Part shown: in pieces, positions 1 to 6,971 of the stretch
Numbering within the stretch: the stretch's first letter is position 1
How the letters are laid out: each line of letters starts with the position of its first letter
Assembly: GCA_905233965.1 (NCBI GenBank)
Contig: CAJOFG010000114.1
Location: forward strand, 1 to 7,280
Direction: 5' to 3'
DNA: 7,280 nt
DNA from: an uncultured Selenomonadaceae bacterium
Lineage (GTDB): Bacteria > Bacillota > Negativicutes > Selenomonadales > Selenomonadaceae
The notes under the pieces: model-generated
Database searches by the model: none
What the model saw: the letters and a program-made list of their open reading frames with translations, nothing else
What the model was told of the DNA's origin: nothing
Program-made: the position numbers and the translations under genes

Positions 1-1
1 C

Positions 2-1381
2 GAATCAATCGCCGGCGTTTTGTCCGGACCGGCGGCGACTGCGGTTTTAAATTTAATCGTCGCCGTTTTTTACCTGCTCCTCCTGCTCCAGTACAACGTC
101 ACTTTAACGATAATCGGCGTTGTGTTTTCAAGCGTTGACATAATACTTTTTTTCGCGCTGAGAAGGTATTTAACCGACTTGAATATGAAAATTCAGCAGG
201 ACGCCGGCAAAGAATACGGCGTGACGATGAACGGCTTGATGATGATTGAAACGATAAAGGCGAACGGCAACGAGGGAGATTTTTTTACCAAGTGGTCGGG
301 TTACCGCGCAAAAGTTTTGTCGGCAAGTCAGGACGTTGCGCTTTGGTCGATGACGGCAACGATAATTCCGACTTTGCTCGGCGGAATTAACGGCGCGCTG
401 ATAATGACGTTGGGCGGTTTCTCAATCATGGACGGCGCGATGACTGCCGGTATGTTCATGGCTTTCCAAAATTTGATGGGAAGTTTTCAAGCTCCGGTAA
501 ATGCTCTTCTCGGATTGGGTTCGACTTTGCAGACAACCGAAATGCAAATGCAGAGATTAAATGACGTTCGGCGGTATGAGATTGACGATTTGAACTGCGC
601 CGACGAAGATGATTTGACGGAGAACGTGCAAAGACTTTCCGGCGAATTGGAAATGAAAGATGTCAGTTTCGGTTACAGTCCTTTGGAAAAACCGTTGCTG
701 AGTAATTTTAATTTGCACGTCAAGCCGGGACATTGGGTCGCGATTGTCGGGGCGAGCGGCTCCGGAAAATCGACGGTTGCAAAAATTGTCACCGGCATTT
801 ACGAGGAATGGTCGGGAGAAGTCCGTTTCGACGGAAAACTTCGGCGGCAAATTCCCCGTGCGTCGATTGTCAATTCCATTTCGGCGGTTGACCAGGATAT
901 TTTTCAACTCACCGGAACGGTTACGGAAAATTTGACTTTGTTCGACGAATCAATCAGCAAAAGCGATGTAATTCAAGCGGCGAAAGATGCCTGTATCCAC
1001 GAAGACATTTTGCAACTTGACGGCGGCTACGATGCAAAAGTTTCTGAAGGCGGTTTGAACTTCAGCGGCGGGCAACGTCAGCGTTTGGAAATTGCCCGCG
1101 CTCTTGCGACGAATCCTTCACTCCTGATTTTGGACGAGGCGACGAGTGCGCTTGATCCGATGACGGAGCAAACGATTTTGGAAAATATTCGTCGGCGCGG
1201 TTGCTCCTGCTTAATCGTCGCGCACAGGTTATCTACAATTCGCGACGCGGACGAAATTATCATGTTGCACTTGGGGCAAGTCGTCGAGCGCGGCACTCAC
1301 CGGGAAATGATGCAACACGACGGAGCTTATAAATTTTTGATTCAAGAACGCGAAGGCGAGGAGGTAATTTTGAGTGAATAA
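2..1381 (+). CDS. NHLM-type ABC exporter, permease/ATPase (ABC1-like), 5' partial
   Basis: This is the C-terminal 459 residues of an inner-membrane ABC exporter; the frame is open to the left edge, so the true start is outside the window. The TTG at 20 lies inside the membrane domain and is not a plausible start. Numbering from the first complete codon, hydrophobic segments lie near residues 11-52 and 115-165, the end of a six-helix exporter domain. A complete ATPase follows: Walker A GASGSGKST (250-258), Q-loop Gln298, signature SGGQ (355-358), Walker B LLILDE with catalytic Glu379, and H-loop His408. Members of the NHLM ABC1 family are about 700 residues and carry an N-terminal C39 peptidase that cleaves leader peptides during export; that part would lie upstream and cannot be seen. 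The assignment to ABC1 rests on the tandem partner downstream, which looks like ABC2. The gene overlaps that partner by 8 bases, which suggests translational coupling. A generic C39 or lipid-type exporter is the alternative. Confidence 0.85.
   Translation, partial: ESIAGVLSGPAATAVLNLIVAVFYLLLLLQYNVTLTIIGVVFSSVDIILFFALRRYLTDLNMKIQQDAGKEYGVTMNGLMMIETIKANGNEGDFFTKWSGYRAKVLSASQDVALWSMTATIIPTLLGGINGALIMTLGGFSIMDGAMTAGMFMAFQNLMGSFQAPVNALLGLGSTLQTTEMQMQRLNDVRRYEIDDLNCADEDDLTENVQRLSGELEMKDVSFGYSPLEKPLLSNFNLHVKPGHWVAIVGASGSGKSTVAKIVTGIYEEWSGEVRFDGKLRRQIPRASIVNSISAVDQDIFQLTGTVTENLTLFDESISKSDVIQAAKDACIHEDILQLDGGYDAKVSEGGLNFSGGQRQRLEIARALATNPSLLILDEATSALDPMTEQTILENIRRRGCSCLIVAHRLSTIRDADEIIMLHLGQVVERGTHREMMQHDGAYKFLIQEREGEEVILSE
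1359..1365 (+). promoter_or_regulatory. Ribosome binding site for the second ABC exporter
   Basis: AGGAGGT lies inside the 3' end of the upstream ABC gene, 8 bases before the GTG at 1374. This spacing supports GTG 1374 as the start, and the 8-base overlap of the two genes as real. Confidence 0.8.
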
Positions 1382-4085
1382 CGAAAAAAATTTCCTCCCT
1401 CTTGTCGCGGGACAAAGATACGAATTGACCGGCGGAGAAGGGTTCGTCGTGTTGACGGAAGGCAGAGTCGAAGTCTACGCGGTACTGCGCGGCGAAGGTT
1501 CTTTCCGTCAGGAATTTTTGGCGGAGTTGAAACCGGGCGAGGCGGCTTTCCCGGCACTTGACGAGTTCGGGCAAATAGAAACGATAATTTATGCCGTCGA
1601 TGATTCGCGGCTTGAAATTTTGCAAGCGGAAGATTTGCCGACGGAAAAATTGCACGGCTTGATGAAAAATTGGTTCGCCGAGTTGGAAAAACTTTCCTGG
1701 CTTTCGCTCCTTGCCGACAAAGGCGACGATACTTTGATAACGTGGCGAAACGGAACGGTTTTATCCGGCGCGGAAAATTCTTTGCCGGATTTAATGGAAC
1801 GGTTCCGGGACAACGAAGGAATTTTTTCCATGTTGCTGGGCGTTCGTTTCGCGTCGGAGGACAAAAAATTTTCCCGGCGCGTCGAAGTCCGGGCGCGTAA
1901 TCAACAGCGCATGGTTGACAACGCAATTTCAAACTTAATCGGCGAAGAAATTTCGGAGTACAGTGAAACCGTTTCCCGCGACGAAAAATTGGAGGAAGCA
2001 ACCTTCATTGTTCAGAGAATTGCCGTTGCTCTTCGTATGCCGACAGAAAATATCCGGACAGATCCCGCGCTGACGAAAAAATTTGATCAGATTCGACTGT
2101 TGCAAAGACTCGTTCAAAAAGGCAATATGCAAATGCGACTGATTGAACTTTTGCCGGACTGGTACAAAAAAGACAGCGGCGTTATCATCGGCTACTTCGG
2201 CGAAGAAAAAAGTTTGGCGGCGTTCATTCCGACCGGACCGGGCAAATATCGAATCGTCACGAAAAATTTTCCGGACGGAAAAGAAATTGACGACGAAGTT
2301 GCAAAACAAATCGCGAAGGACGGCTTTGAATGTTTCGGCGGTTTTCCGGCACGCGAATTGAAAATTTTGGACTTGCTCAAATTTATTTTCAAACAGTGTT
2401 GGATTGCCGACTACAAAACGGTTATCGCCGTCAGTCTTTTCTCCGGACTTATTCCGCTCGTCATGCCGATTGTCACGGAAACAATTTTCCAAGACATCAT
2501 TCCGATTTTGGATCGTCAAGGTTTGGCGACGGTGACTCAAGTCACGATGGTCACAAGTTTTACAATGGCATCGTTGGGCATCGTCCGGACCATCGCGGTG
2601 ATGAGAATAACGACGCGAATAAACATGGCGACTGAGGCGGCACTTTGGGGACGACTTCTGACTTTGCCGACGAAATTTTTCCGGCAATACACTTCCGGCG
2701 AATTGGCGAGCAGAATGGGCGGAATGAACGTTATCAAAGGTTTGGTCAGCCCGGAATTTATAGGTTCGCTTTTCGGATTCGTCTTTTCGTTCTGGAGCAT
2801 TTTTTTGATGTGCTACTACAGTTTGAAATTGACGGGTGTCGCTGTCGCCGTTTGGTTCGTCTACGCGATTATCACGGCTTTTATTTATCGTCGAGTCATC
2901 GGCTTTCAAAGAAATTTGATTGACGCAAACAACCGGGAGGCCGGCACGATTCAGCAAATTTTTGCCGGGCTTGCGAAATTCCGGGAGCACGGCGCGGAAA
3001 AACAAGCTTACCGACTTTGGAGCAAAGTTTTCGGCGAAACGTGGAAATGGAATTTGAAACTTCGTTGGCAGGGAAATTACAACATGATTATCGGTTCGAT
3101 TCAGCCGTTTATCCTGTCAATGTCGCTTTACTGCATCGCCGTTTACGGAATGAACGAGACAGGTCCGAACGGCGAACAAATTCAGGGAATAGGTTACGCG
3201 CAATTTATCGCGTTCCAGGCGGCGTTCACCGCGTTCAACGGGACGCTGAACGGAATAATTCCGCTTATCGGTCAATACTTCGCAATTCAGCCGCAAATAG
3301 AAAATTTCCGTCCGATTTTGAAAGAAATTCCGGAGAGCGTCGGCGACAAACCGGATGCCGGCGTTCTGTCCGGTGCAATCGAAGTGAGTAATTTAAGTTT
3401 CGGCTACGTCGAAGGTCGGGAAGTTTTGCACAACATCAATTTGAAAATTTCCGCCGGAGAAAATGTGGCGATTGTCGGAAAATCCGGTTGCGGCAAATCG
3501 ACTTTGGTCAGACTTCTGCTCGGATTTGAAACGCCGAAAAAAGGAGCGATTTATTACGACGGACAAGATTTGTCCGAATTAAATATGCCGTCGGTGAGGA
3601 CTCAGTTAGGTGTCGTTTTGCAAAACGGTCAGCTGATGAAGGGAGATATTTTTACAAACATTATCGGGACAAACGCTTTGACTCAGCAGGACGCATGGGA
3701 GGCGGCGGCGGCAGCCGGCATTGCGGAAGATATTGCGAGGATGCCTATGGGTATGCAAACGGTAATTTCGGAAGGAAGTTCAAACATTTCCGGCGGGCAA
3801 CGGCAAAGACTTTTAATCGCCCGTGCTTTGGTAACGAAGCCGTCGATTTTAATTTTCGACGAAGCGACTTCCGCATTGGACAATCGCACTCAGGCAATCG
3901 TCACGAAAAGTTTGGACAATCTCAGCTCCACAAGAATTATCGTTGCCCACAGACTTTCGACAATTCGCAACTGCGACAAAATAATTGTAATGGATGCCGG
4001 AAAAGTCGTTGAGACCGGCGGCTTTGACGAATTGGTTGCAAAGAACGGAATTTTCACCGGACTTGTCAAACGTCAAATGGCGTGA
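1374..4085 (+). CDS. NHLM-type ABC exporter with long N-terminal domain (ABC2-like)
   Basis: This 903-residue protein is a full-length ABC half-exporter with an unusually long cytoplasmic N-terminus. Residues 1-90 read as a beta-rich, cupin or cyclic-nucleotide-domain-like fold (GQRYELTGGEGFVVLTEGRV, then PGEAAFP). Residues 90-330 are a mixed alpha/beta region with no peptidase motif that I can see. Membrane segments fall near 348-366, 390-410, 463-482, 487-505 and 571-593. The ATPase has Walker A GKSGCGKST (702-710), Q-loop Gln750, signature SGGQ (806-809), Walker B ILIFDE with Glu830, D-loop SALD (833-836) and His859, so it should hydrolyse ATP. This layout and length match the second transporter of NHLM bacteriocin/RiPP export systems, which normally sits directly beside the peptidase-bearing ABC1, as here. 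The start is the GTG at 1374, backed by AGGAGGT. What I infer: it works with the upstream protein as a heteromeric or paired exporter. The cargo is unknown from this window. Confidence 0.88.
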   Translation: MNNEKNFLPLVAGQRYELTGGEGFVVLTEGRVEVYAVLRGEGSFRQEFLAELKPGEAAFPALDEFGQIETIIYAVDDSRLEILQAEDLPTEKLHGLMKNWFAELEKLSWLSLLADKGDDTLITWRNGTVLSGAENSLPDLMERFRDNEGIFSMLLGVRFASEDKKFSRRVEVRARNQQRMVDNAISNLIGEEISEYSETVSRDEKLEEATFIVQRIAVALRMPTENIRTDPALTKKFDQIRLLQRLVQKGNMQMRLIELLPDWYKKDSGVIIGYFGEEKSLAAFIPTGPGKYRIVTKNFPDGKEIDDEVAKQIAKDGFECFGGFPARELKILDLLKFIFKQCWIADYKTVIAVSLFSGLIPLVMPIVTETIFQDIIPILDRQGLATVTQVTMVTSFTMASLGIVRTIAVMRITTRINMATEAALWGRLLTLPTKFFRQYTSGELASRMGGMNVIKGLVSPEFIGSLFGFVFSFWSIFLMCYYSLKLTGVAVAVWFVYAIITAFIYRRVIGFQRNLIDANNREAGTIQQIFAGLAKFREHGAEKQAYRLWSKVFGETWKWNLKLRWQGNYNMIIGSIQPFILSMSLYCIAVYGMNETGPNGEQIQGIGYAQFIAFQAAFTAFNGTLNGIIPLIGQYFAIQPQIENFRPILKEIPESVGDKPDAGVLSGAIEVSNLSFGYVEGREVLHNINLKISAGENVAIVGKSGCGKSTLVRLLLGFETPKKGAIYYDGQDLSELNMPSVRTQLGVVLQNGQLMKGDIFTNIIGTNALTQQDAWEAAAAAGIAEDIARMPMGMQTVISEGSSNISGGQRQRLLIARALVTKPSILIFDEATSALDNRTQAIVTKSLDNLSSTRIIVAHRLSTIRNCDKIIVMDAGKVVETGGFDELVAKNGIFTGLVKRQMA

Positions 4086-4167
4086 GAAAATTTTTAAGCA
4101 GGAATTATATAACAACTTGCAGAATTTAACCGGGCTTGTTTTGAGAAAATTAAAAGGGGGCGGACGT
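4086..4167 (+). other. Intergenic gap between ABC exporter and GrpE-like gene
   Basis: This 82-base AT-rich spacer has no convincing terminator. A TATAAC at 4108-4113 resembles a -10 box, but no -35 match lies at the right distance, so I do not call a promoter. The absence of a stop signal fits read-through from the transporter genes into the chaperone genes. Confidence 0.4.
4156..4160 (+). promoter_or_regulatory. Ribosome binding site for the GrpE-like gene
   Basis: GGGGG lies 7 bases before ATG 4168. With one G-U wobble it can pair with the anti-Shine-Dalgarno CCUCC. It fixes the start at 4168 rather than at upstream codons, which would overlap the end of the ABC gene by up to 92 bases in a different frame. 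Confidence 0.65.
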
Positions 4168-4776
4168 ATGGAATCGCGAGCGGATTTTAACGCCGAAGAA
4201 TCCGGCGCGGCAAAATTAGATTTGGGTAAGCTTGTGGATTTGATAAACGAAATTTTGGAACAGCAGGATAAAAATTCCCGGCAACTCACCCAAGTCCTTC
4301 GCGAAAATATAAATTTTCAAAACCAGGTTCGTCGCGGAATGTACGACGAGTTGGAAGAATTGAAAGACCGGCAGCGCGGCATCGCCGCCGTCTGCGTCGA
4401 ATACCGGACTTTGTTGGACGACGAAACAATTTCAAAAAAAGGTCGCCGGACTTTGCAACTTCTTTTTGAGGAATTGGAAGATATTTTGTCGGAGTACGAT
4501 GCGGAAGTTTTTCGCTCCCGCGTCGGCGAAATTCGCAAACCTCTTTTGACGAAAGTCATCAACACAATTTCAACCGACAACCGGGAAAAACATAATACAA
4601 TCGCCGGCAGTCGTCGGGCGGGTGTCATTCGCAACGGCAGACCTCTTTACCGGGAGTTTGTTGACGTTTTCGTATTCAATTCGACTTTGACGACGAAACA
4701 ACCGGACAATTCCGCTCCGACACCGCAACAGCCGGAAAAAATGAAATCGAAATCCGAATTTGCTCGGAGTGAATAA
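4168..4776 (+). CDS. Divergent GrpE-like nucleotide exchange factor
   Basis: This 202-residue soluble protein has the layout of GrpE, the co-chaperone that releases ADP from Hsp70. Residues about 18-70 form a charged, heptad-like helix (KLVDLINEIL to ELEELKDRQR). Residues 85-125 are further helix. Residues 145-171 (AGSRRAGVIRNGRPLYREFV followed by DVFVF) resemble the GrpE C-terminal wing, whose family pattern is a Gly-Tyr-like turn, then NGR or a similar turn, then L-R-x-x-x-V-x-V. Residues 172-202 are a Pro/Ser/Lys-rich, probably disordered tail. The canonical GrpE wing position usually reads GY; here it is GV, and overall similarity is low, so this is a divergent paralogue and not the housekeeping grpE. 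The gene immediately downstream, 27 bases away, encodes an Hsp70, which strongly supports the call. Start ATG 4168 has a purine-rich site 7 bases upstream. The alternative is an unrelated coiled-coil protein that only mimics this pattern. Confidence 0.7.
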   Translation: MESRADFNAEESGAAKLDLGKLVDLINEILEQQDKNSRQLTQVLRENINFQNQVRRGMYDELEELKDRQRGIAAVCVEYRTLLDDETISKKGRRTLQLLFEELEDILSEYDAEVFRSRVGEIRKPLLTKVINTISTDNREKHNTIAGSRRAGVIRNGRPLYREFVDVFVFNSTLTTKQPDNSAPTPQQPEKMKSKSEFARSE

Positions 4777-4803
4777 TATTTTTAAAGTGGAGGAATTTTT
4801 TAA

Positions 4804-6459
4804 ATGAGTACTTACGGAATAGATCTCGGGACAACTTATTCGTGCATTGCGCGGCTGGATTCAAACGGAAATCCGGAAGTCATTCGCAATAACGATGACG
4901 ATTCAAACACGGTTGCCTCCGTCGTCTTTTTTGAAAATGCAAATAACGTCGTCGTCGGACAGGCGGCGAAAGAAAATATCGAAACGGACGGGGATCGCGT
5001 CGTTCAATTCGTCAAGCGCGAAATCGGCAAACGCGACACGCGGACCTACGAGTTCGACGGAAAAACTTATACGCCGGTCGAAATCAGCGCACTTATTTTG
5101 GCGCGCTTGAAAGACCTTGTCGAGTCTCAAGGCGGAACGATTGAGGACGTTGTAATAACCGTGCCGGCTTATTTCGGTTTGGAAGAGCGCAGCGCGACAA
5201 AGCAGGCGGGTGAGCTTGCCGGACTCAACGTCCTGAGTTTGATTAACGAACCGACTGCGGCGGCGTTGAGTTACTGCGCCAGACAATTCCAAGAGGACAG
5301 AACAATTTTGGTTTACGATCTCGGCGGCGGCACTTTCGACGTTACCGTTGTCGAAATGTCCATGACGCAAAACGAAAGCGGCAACGACGTTCAAAAAATA
5401 AATGTTTTGGCGACCGGCGGCGATGACAGACTCGGCGGAAAAGATTGGGACGACAAACTTTTTGACCACATTCTCCACGTTTGTTGCGAAGAATCCGGTT
5501 TGACACCGGAGGAAATCGAAGCGGAAACCCGGCAGGACATTCGCAGCAAAGTTGAGGAAGCTAAGAGAAAACTCAGCAAAAAGCAATCCGCAAAAGTTCG
5601 CATTGACGTAAACGGTTCGCGCACCGAAGTTGTCGTTACCCGGAAAGATTTTGAGGAAATGACTTCCGACAAAGTTGCGCAGACGATGAATTTTGTCGAA
5701 TCCACTTTGCAAAAAGTTCCGGGTGTGAATATCGACACCGTTTTACTCGTCGGCGGTTCAACTTATATGCCGATGATTAAAAATGCCGTCGAAGAAAAAT
5801 TTCCCGGCAAAGTTCAACAGCACGACCCGGATCAGGCAGTTGCGAAAGGTGCGGCGATTTATGCAAGTATGCTCGTCGTTGAGGAAGGCACCGGCTCCGG
5901 CGGCGGCGAAAAAACTTCCGGCGAAACTTCCGAAGGCGAAACGTCCGACGAAAAAAATTCCGAAGTCGATCAACTCACCACAAAATTTGACGTGGAAGAT
6001 CAAACGCCGCGCTCATTCGGTCCGGGTGTCGTCGATACGAAAGGAAGCAAGCACAAATACGTTTTGGAAAACTTTATAAAAATCGGCGAAAAGATGCCGG
6101 CGGTTTTCTCCAAAACTTATTACCCGCTCGAAGACAATCAGGAGCGCGTCAGACTTCGCGCATTTGAAAATATGTCGAACGATGACACTTTAATTCCGTG
6201 TGTTGATGAAGACGGAAATCCTCAAGCGACGGATCCGGCTCACAACGTAAAATTGCTCGGCGAACTTATCGTCAATCTTCCGCCGGACACTTCGCGCGAT
6301 ACGCCGATTAAAGTTACTTTCAAAGTCGATGCGTCCGGCGTTCACGTCGAAGCAGTCAACACAAAGACGAACGAAGTATTTGAAACTTTCCTCCGCACAG
6401 AGTCCGATATAGACCCGGAGAAGAGTGCGGTTCATCAACTCAGAATTTCATCCGACTGA
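4804..6459 (+). CDS. Lidless Hsp70 (DnaK-like) chaperone with atypical linker
   Basis: This is a 551-residue Hsp70-family ATPase. The nucleotide-binding domain (1-360) is complete: phosphate-1 GIDLGTTYS (5-13), NEPTAAAL (148-155), phosphate-2 YDLGGGTFDVT (171-181), LGGKDWD (210-216) and adenosine motif LVGGSTYMP (315-323). In place of the usual hydrophobic linker (typically VLLLD), residues 361-390 are rich in Gly, Ser, Thr and Glu, with three tandem five-residue units. From about 393, FDVEDQTPRSFGPG aligns with the start of the substrate-binding beta domain, and 490-528 (NLPPDTSRDTPIKVTFKVDA and on) with its end. The protein stops there: the helical lid, about 100 residues in DnaK (about 610-640 total), is absent. 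GGAGG lies 10 bases before ATG 4804. It probably binds unfolded or peptide substrate in the cytoplasm, with the GrpE-like neighbour as exchange factor; no J-domain partner is visible. It is clearly not the housekeeping dnaK. Confidence 0.92.
   Translation: MSTYGIDLGTTYSCIARLDSNGNPEVIRNNDDDSNTVASVVFFENANNVVVGQAAKENIETDGDRVVQFVKREIGKRDTRTYEFDGKTYTPVEISALILARLKDLVESQGGTIEDVVITVPAYFGLEERSATKQAGELAGLNVLSLINEPTAAALSYCARQFQEDRTILVYDLGGGTFDVTVVEMSMTQNESGNDVQKINVLATGGDDRLGGKDWDDKLFDHILHVCCEESGLTPEEIEAETRQDIRSKVEEAKRKLSKKQSAKVRIDVNGSRTEVVVTRKDFEEMTSDKVAQTMNFVESTLQKVPGVNIDTVLLVGGSTYMPMIKNAVEEKFPGKVQQHDPDQAVAKGAAIYASMLVVEEGTGSGGGEKTSGETSEGETSDEKNSEVDQLTTKFDVEDQTPRSFGPGVVDTKGSKHKYVLENFIKIGEKMPAVFSKTYYPLEDNQERVRLRAFENMSNDDTLIPCVDEDGNPQATDPAHNVKLLGELIVNLPPDTSRDTPIKVTFKVDASGVHVEAVNTKTNEVFETFLRTESDIDPEKSAVHQLRISSD
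5905..5949 (+). repeat. Three tandem 15-base units in the Hsp70 linker
   Basis: Three imperfect 15-base copies (5905-5919, 5920-5934, 5935-5949) encode GEKTS, GETSE and GETSD, residues 368-382 of the Hsp70. They lie in the low-complexity segment that separates the ATPase and substrate-binding domains and look like a small in-frame expansion. Confidence 0.7.
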
Positions 6460-6476
6460 CAACTTTTAAAAAGTTG
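6460..6476 (+). other. Short perfect inverted repeat after the Hsp70 stop codon
   Basis: CAACTTT and AAAGTTG are separated by TAA, giving a 7-bp stem directly after the stop codon. No T-run follows, so it is not a standard intrinsic terminator. It could be a 3' stabilising hairpin or a chance AT-rich palindrome. Confidence 0.35.
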
Positions 6477-6520
6477 ACAAATAATTGGCGCACGATTGAT
6501 TTTTGCGATAAAAAATTTTT

Positions 6521-6558
6521 TCTCCGACGAAATATTTTCATCGGGGATTTTTTATTTT
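6521..6558 (+). terminator. Intrinsic terminator of the exporter-chaperone operon
   Basis: TCTCCGACGAAA (6521-6532) pairs with TTTCATCGGGGA (6536-6547), giving a 12-position stem with one C-A mismatch and one G-T wobble around a 3-base loop. TTTTTTATTTT follows immediately (6548-6558). It lies 62 bases after the Hsp70 stop and should end transcripts from the upstream genes. Confidence 0.8.
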
Positions 6559-6584
6559 GCGGCAAAAAAATTTTGTGATAGAAT
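6557..6584 (+). promoter_or_regulatory. Candidate extended -10 promoter
   Basis: TTGCGG (6557-6562) and TAGAAT (6579-6584) are 16 bases apart, and TG at 6576-6577 with one spacer base gives an extended -10 element. It follows the terminator directly, where a promoter for the next unit (zinc-ribbon gene and perhaps hypF) would be expected. The -35 is only a partial match, so the call is tentative. Confidence 0.45.
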
Positions 6585-6629
6585 TTTTTAACCGAAAATC
6601 CGGACGGCGCGATTGACGTTGAAAATGTT

Positions 6630-6941
6630 TTGGCGGTTTGTCATAAATGCGGAACCCACGAAAGAGTTCATGATTTGAGTATGTATTTACCGAAAAAAAA
6701 TATTTCGCCGGACGAAAAAAATAATCACGGGCGTTGGTCTGTTGCAATGCCGTTTGAAAATGCAAATTACGTTGCACCTGATGATTTGGAAGAAAATTAC
6801 ACGCTTTTTGCCAAGTATCCGCACCGGTGCAAAAATTGCGGCGATGAAGTTGAAATTTACAATGAAACAAACATAAAAAAATTGAAATGCCCAAAATGCA
6901 ACTCGCCGATGCTTTCTCGCGGAAACGGACATTGGGATTGA
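6630..6941 (+). CDS. Small zinc-ribbon protein, possibly 5'-truncated
   Basis: I do not recognise this family. With TTG 6630 as start it encodes 103 residues with three CxxC pairs: Cys4/Cys7 (CHKC), Cys67/Cys70 (CKNC) and Cys87/Cys90 (CPKC). The last two are spaced as one zinc ribbon. The first has only His5, His10 and His14 nearby as further ligands. No membrane segment or signal peptide is seen, so it is probably cytoplasmic and metal-binding. The start is weak: TTG 6630 has no Shine-Dalgarno, and the frame stays open back to a stop at 6579-6581, reading NFLTENPDGAIDVENVL before it. That upstream stretch looks like coding sequence but contains no ATG, GTG or TTG other than 6630. ATG 6681 would remove the first CxxC. 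The gene may therefore be a remnant that lost its N-terminus, or it may use a non-standard or leaderless start. The hypF ribosome site follows after 18 bases. Confidence 0.55.
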   Translation: MAVCHKCGTHERVHDLSMYLPKKNISPDEKNNHGRWSVAMPFENANYVAPDDLEENYTLFAKYPHRCKNCGDEVEIYNETNIKKLKCPKCNSPMLSRGNGHWD

Positions 6942-6959
6942 AGGTGTAATAATTTTTTT

Positions 6960-6964
6960 GGAGG
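6960..6964 (+). promoter_or_regulatory. Ribosome binding site for hypF
   Basis: GGAGG lies 7 bases before TTG 6972. It fixes the TTG as the start, because no ATG or GTG occurs nearby in the frame and the acylphosphatase motif begins only about 8 codons later. Confidence 0.8.
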
Positions 6965-6971
6965 AATTGAT

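Noticed and set aside
20..22. TTG as the start of the first ABC gene
   Set aside because: The frame is open to the left edge and the codon lies within a transmembrane domain; the missing N-terminal part is simply outside the window.
1935..3005. A 356-codon open frame on the - strand opposite the second ABC gene
   Set aside because: Its translation is rich in Arg, Asn, Phe and His with no domain pattern; it is a mirror of the codon bias of the clearly real + strand exporter.
3994..4167. Upstream extension of the GrpE-like gene into the ABC gene
   Set aside because: It would overlap the exporter's C-terminus in another frame. ATG 4168 with a purine-rich site 7 bases upstream is the better start.
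4903..5712. A 269-codon open frame on the - strand opposite the Hsp70
   Set aside because: It lies antisense to the conserved ATPase domain, has low-complexity composition and no ribosome site or recognisable motif.
4804..6459. Housekeeping dnaK
   Set aside because: The protein is too short, lacks the lid and the hydrophobic linker, and its neighbours are exporters rather than hrcA, dnaJ or a canonical grpE.
6474..6502. TTGACA at 6474-6479 as a -35 box
   Set aside because: No -10-like hexamer lies 15-19 bases downstream, and the box overlaps the small palindrome after the Hsp70 stop.
6625..6678. ATG 6625 opening a 17-codon frame
   Set aside because: It is very short, has no ribosome site, and overlaps the zinc-ribbon frame, which has the better coding character.
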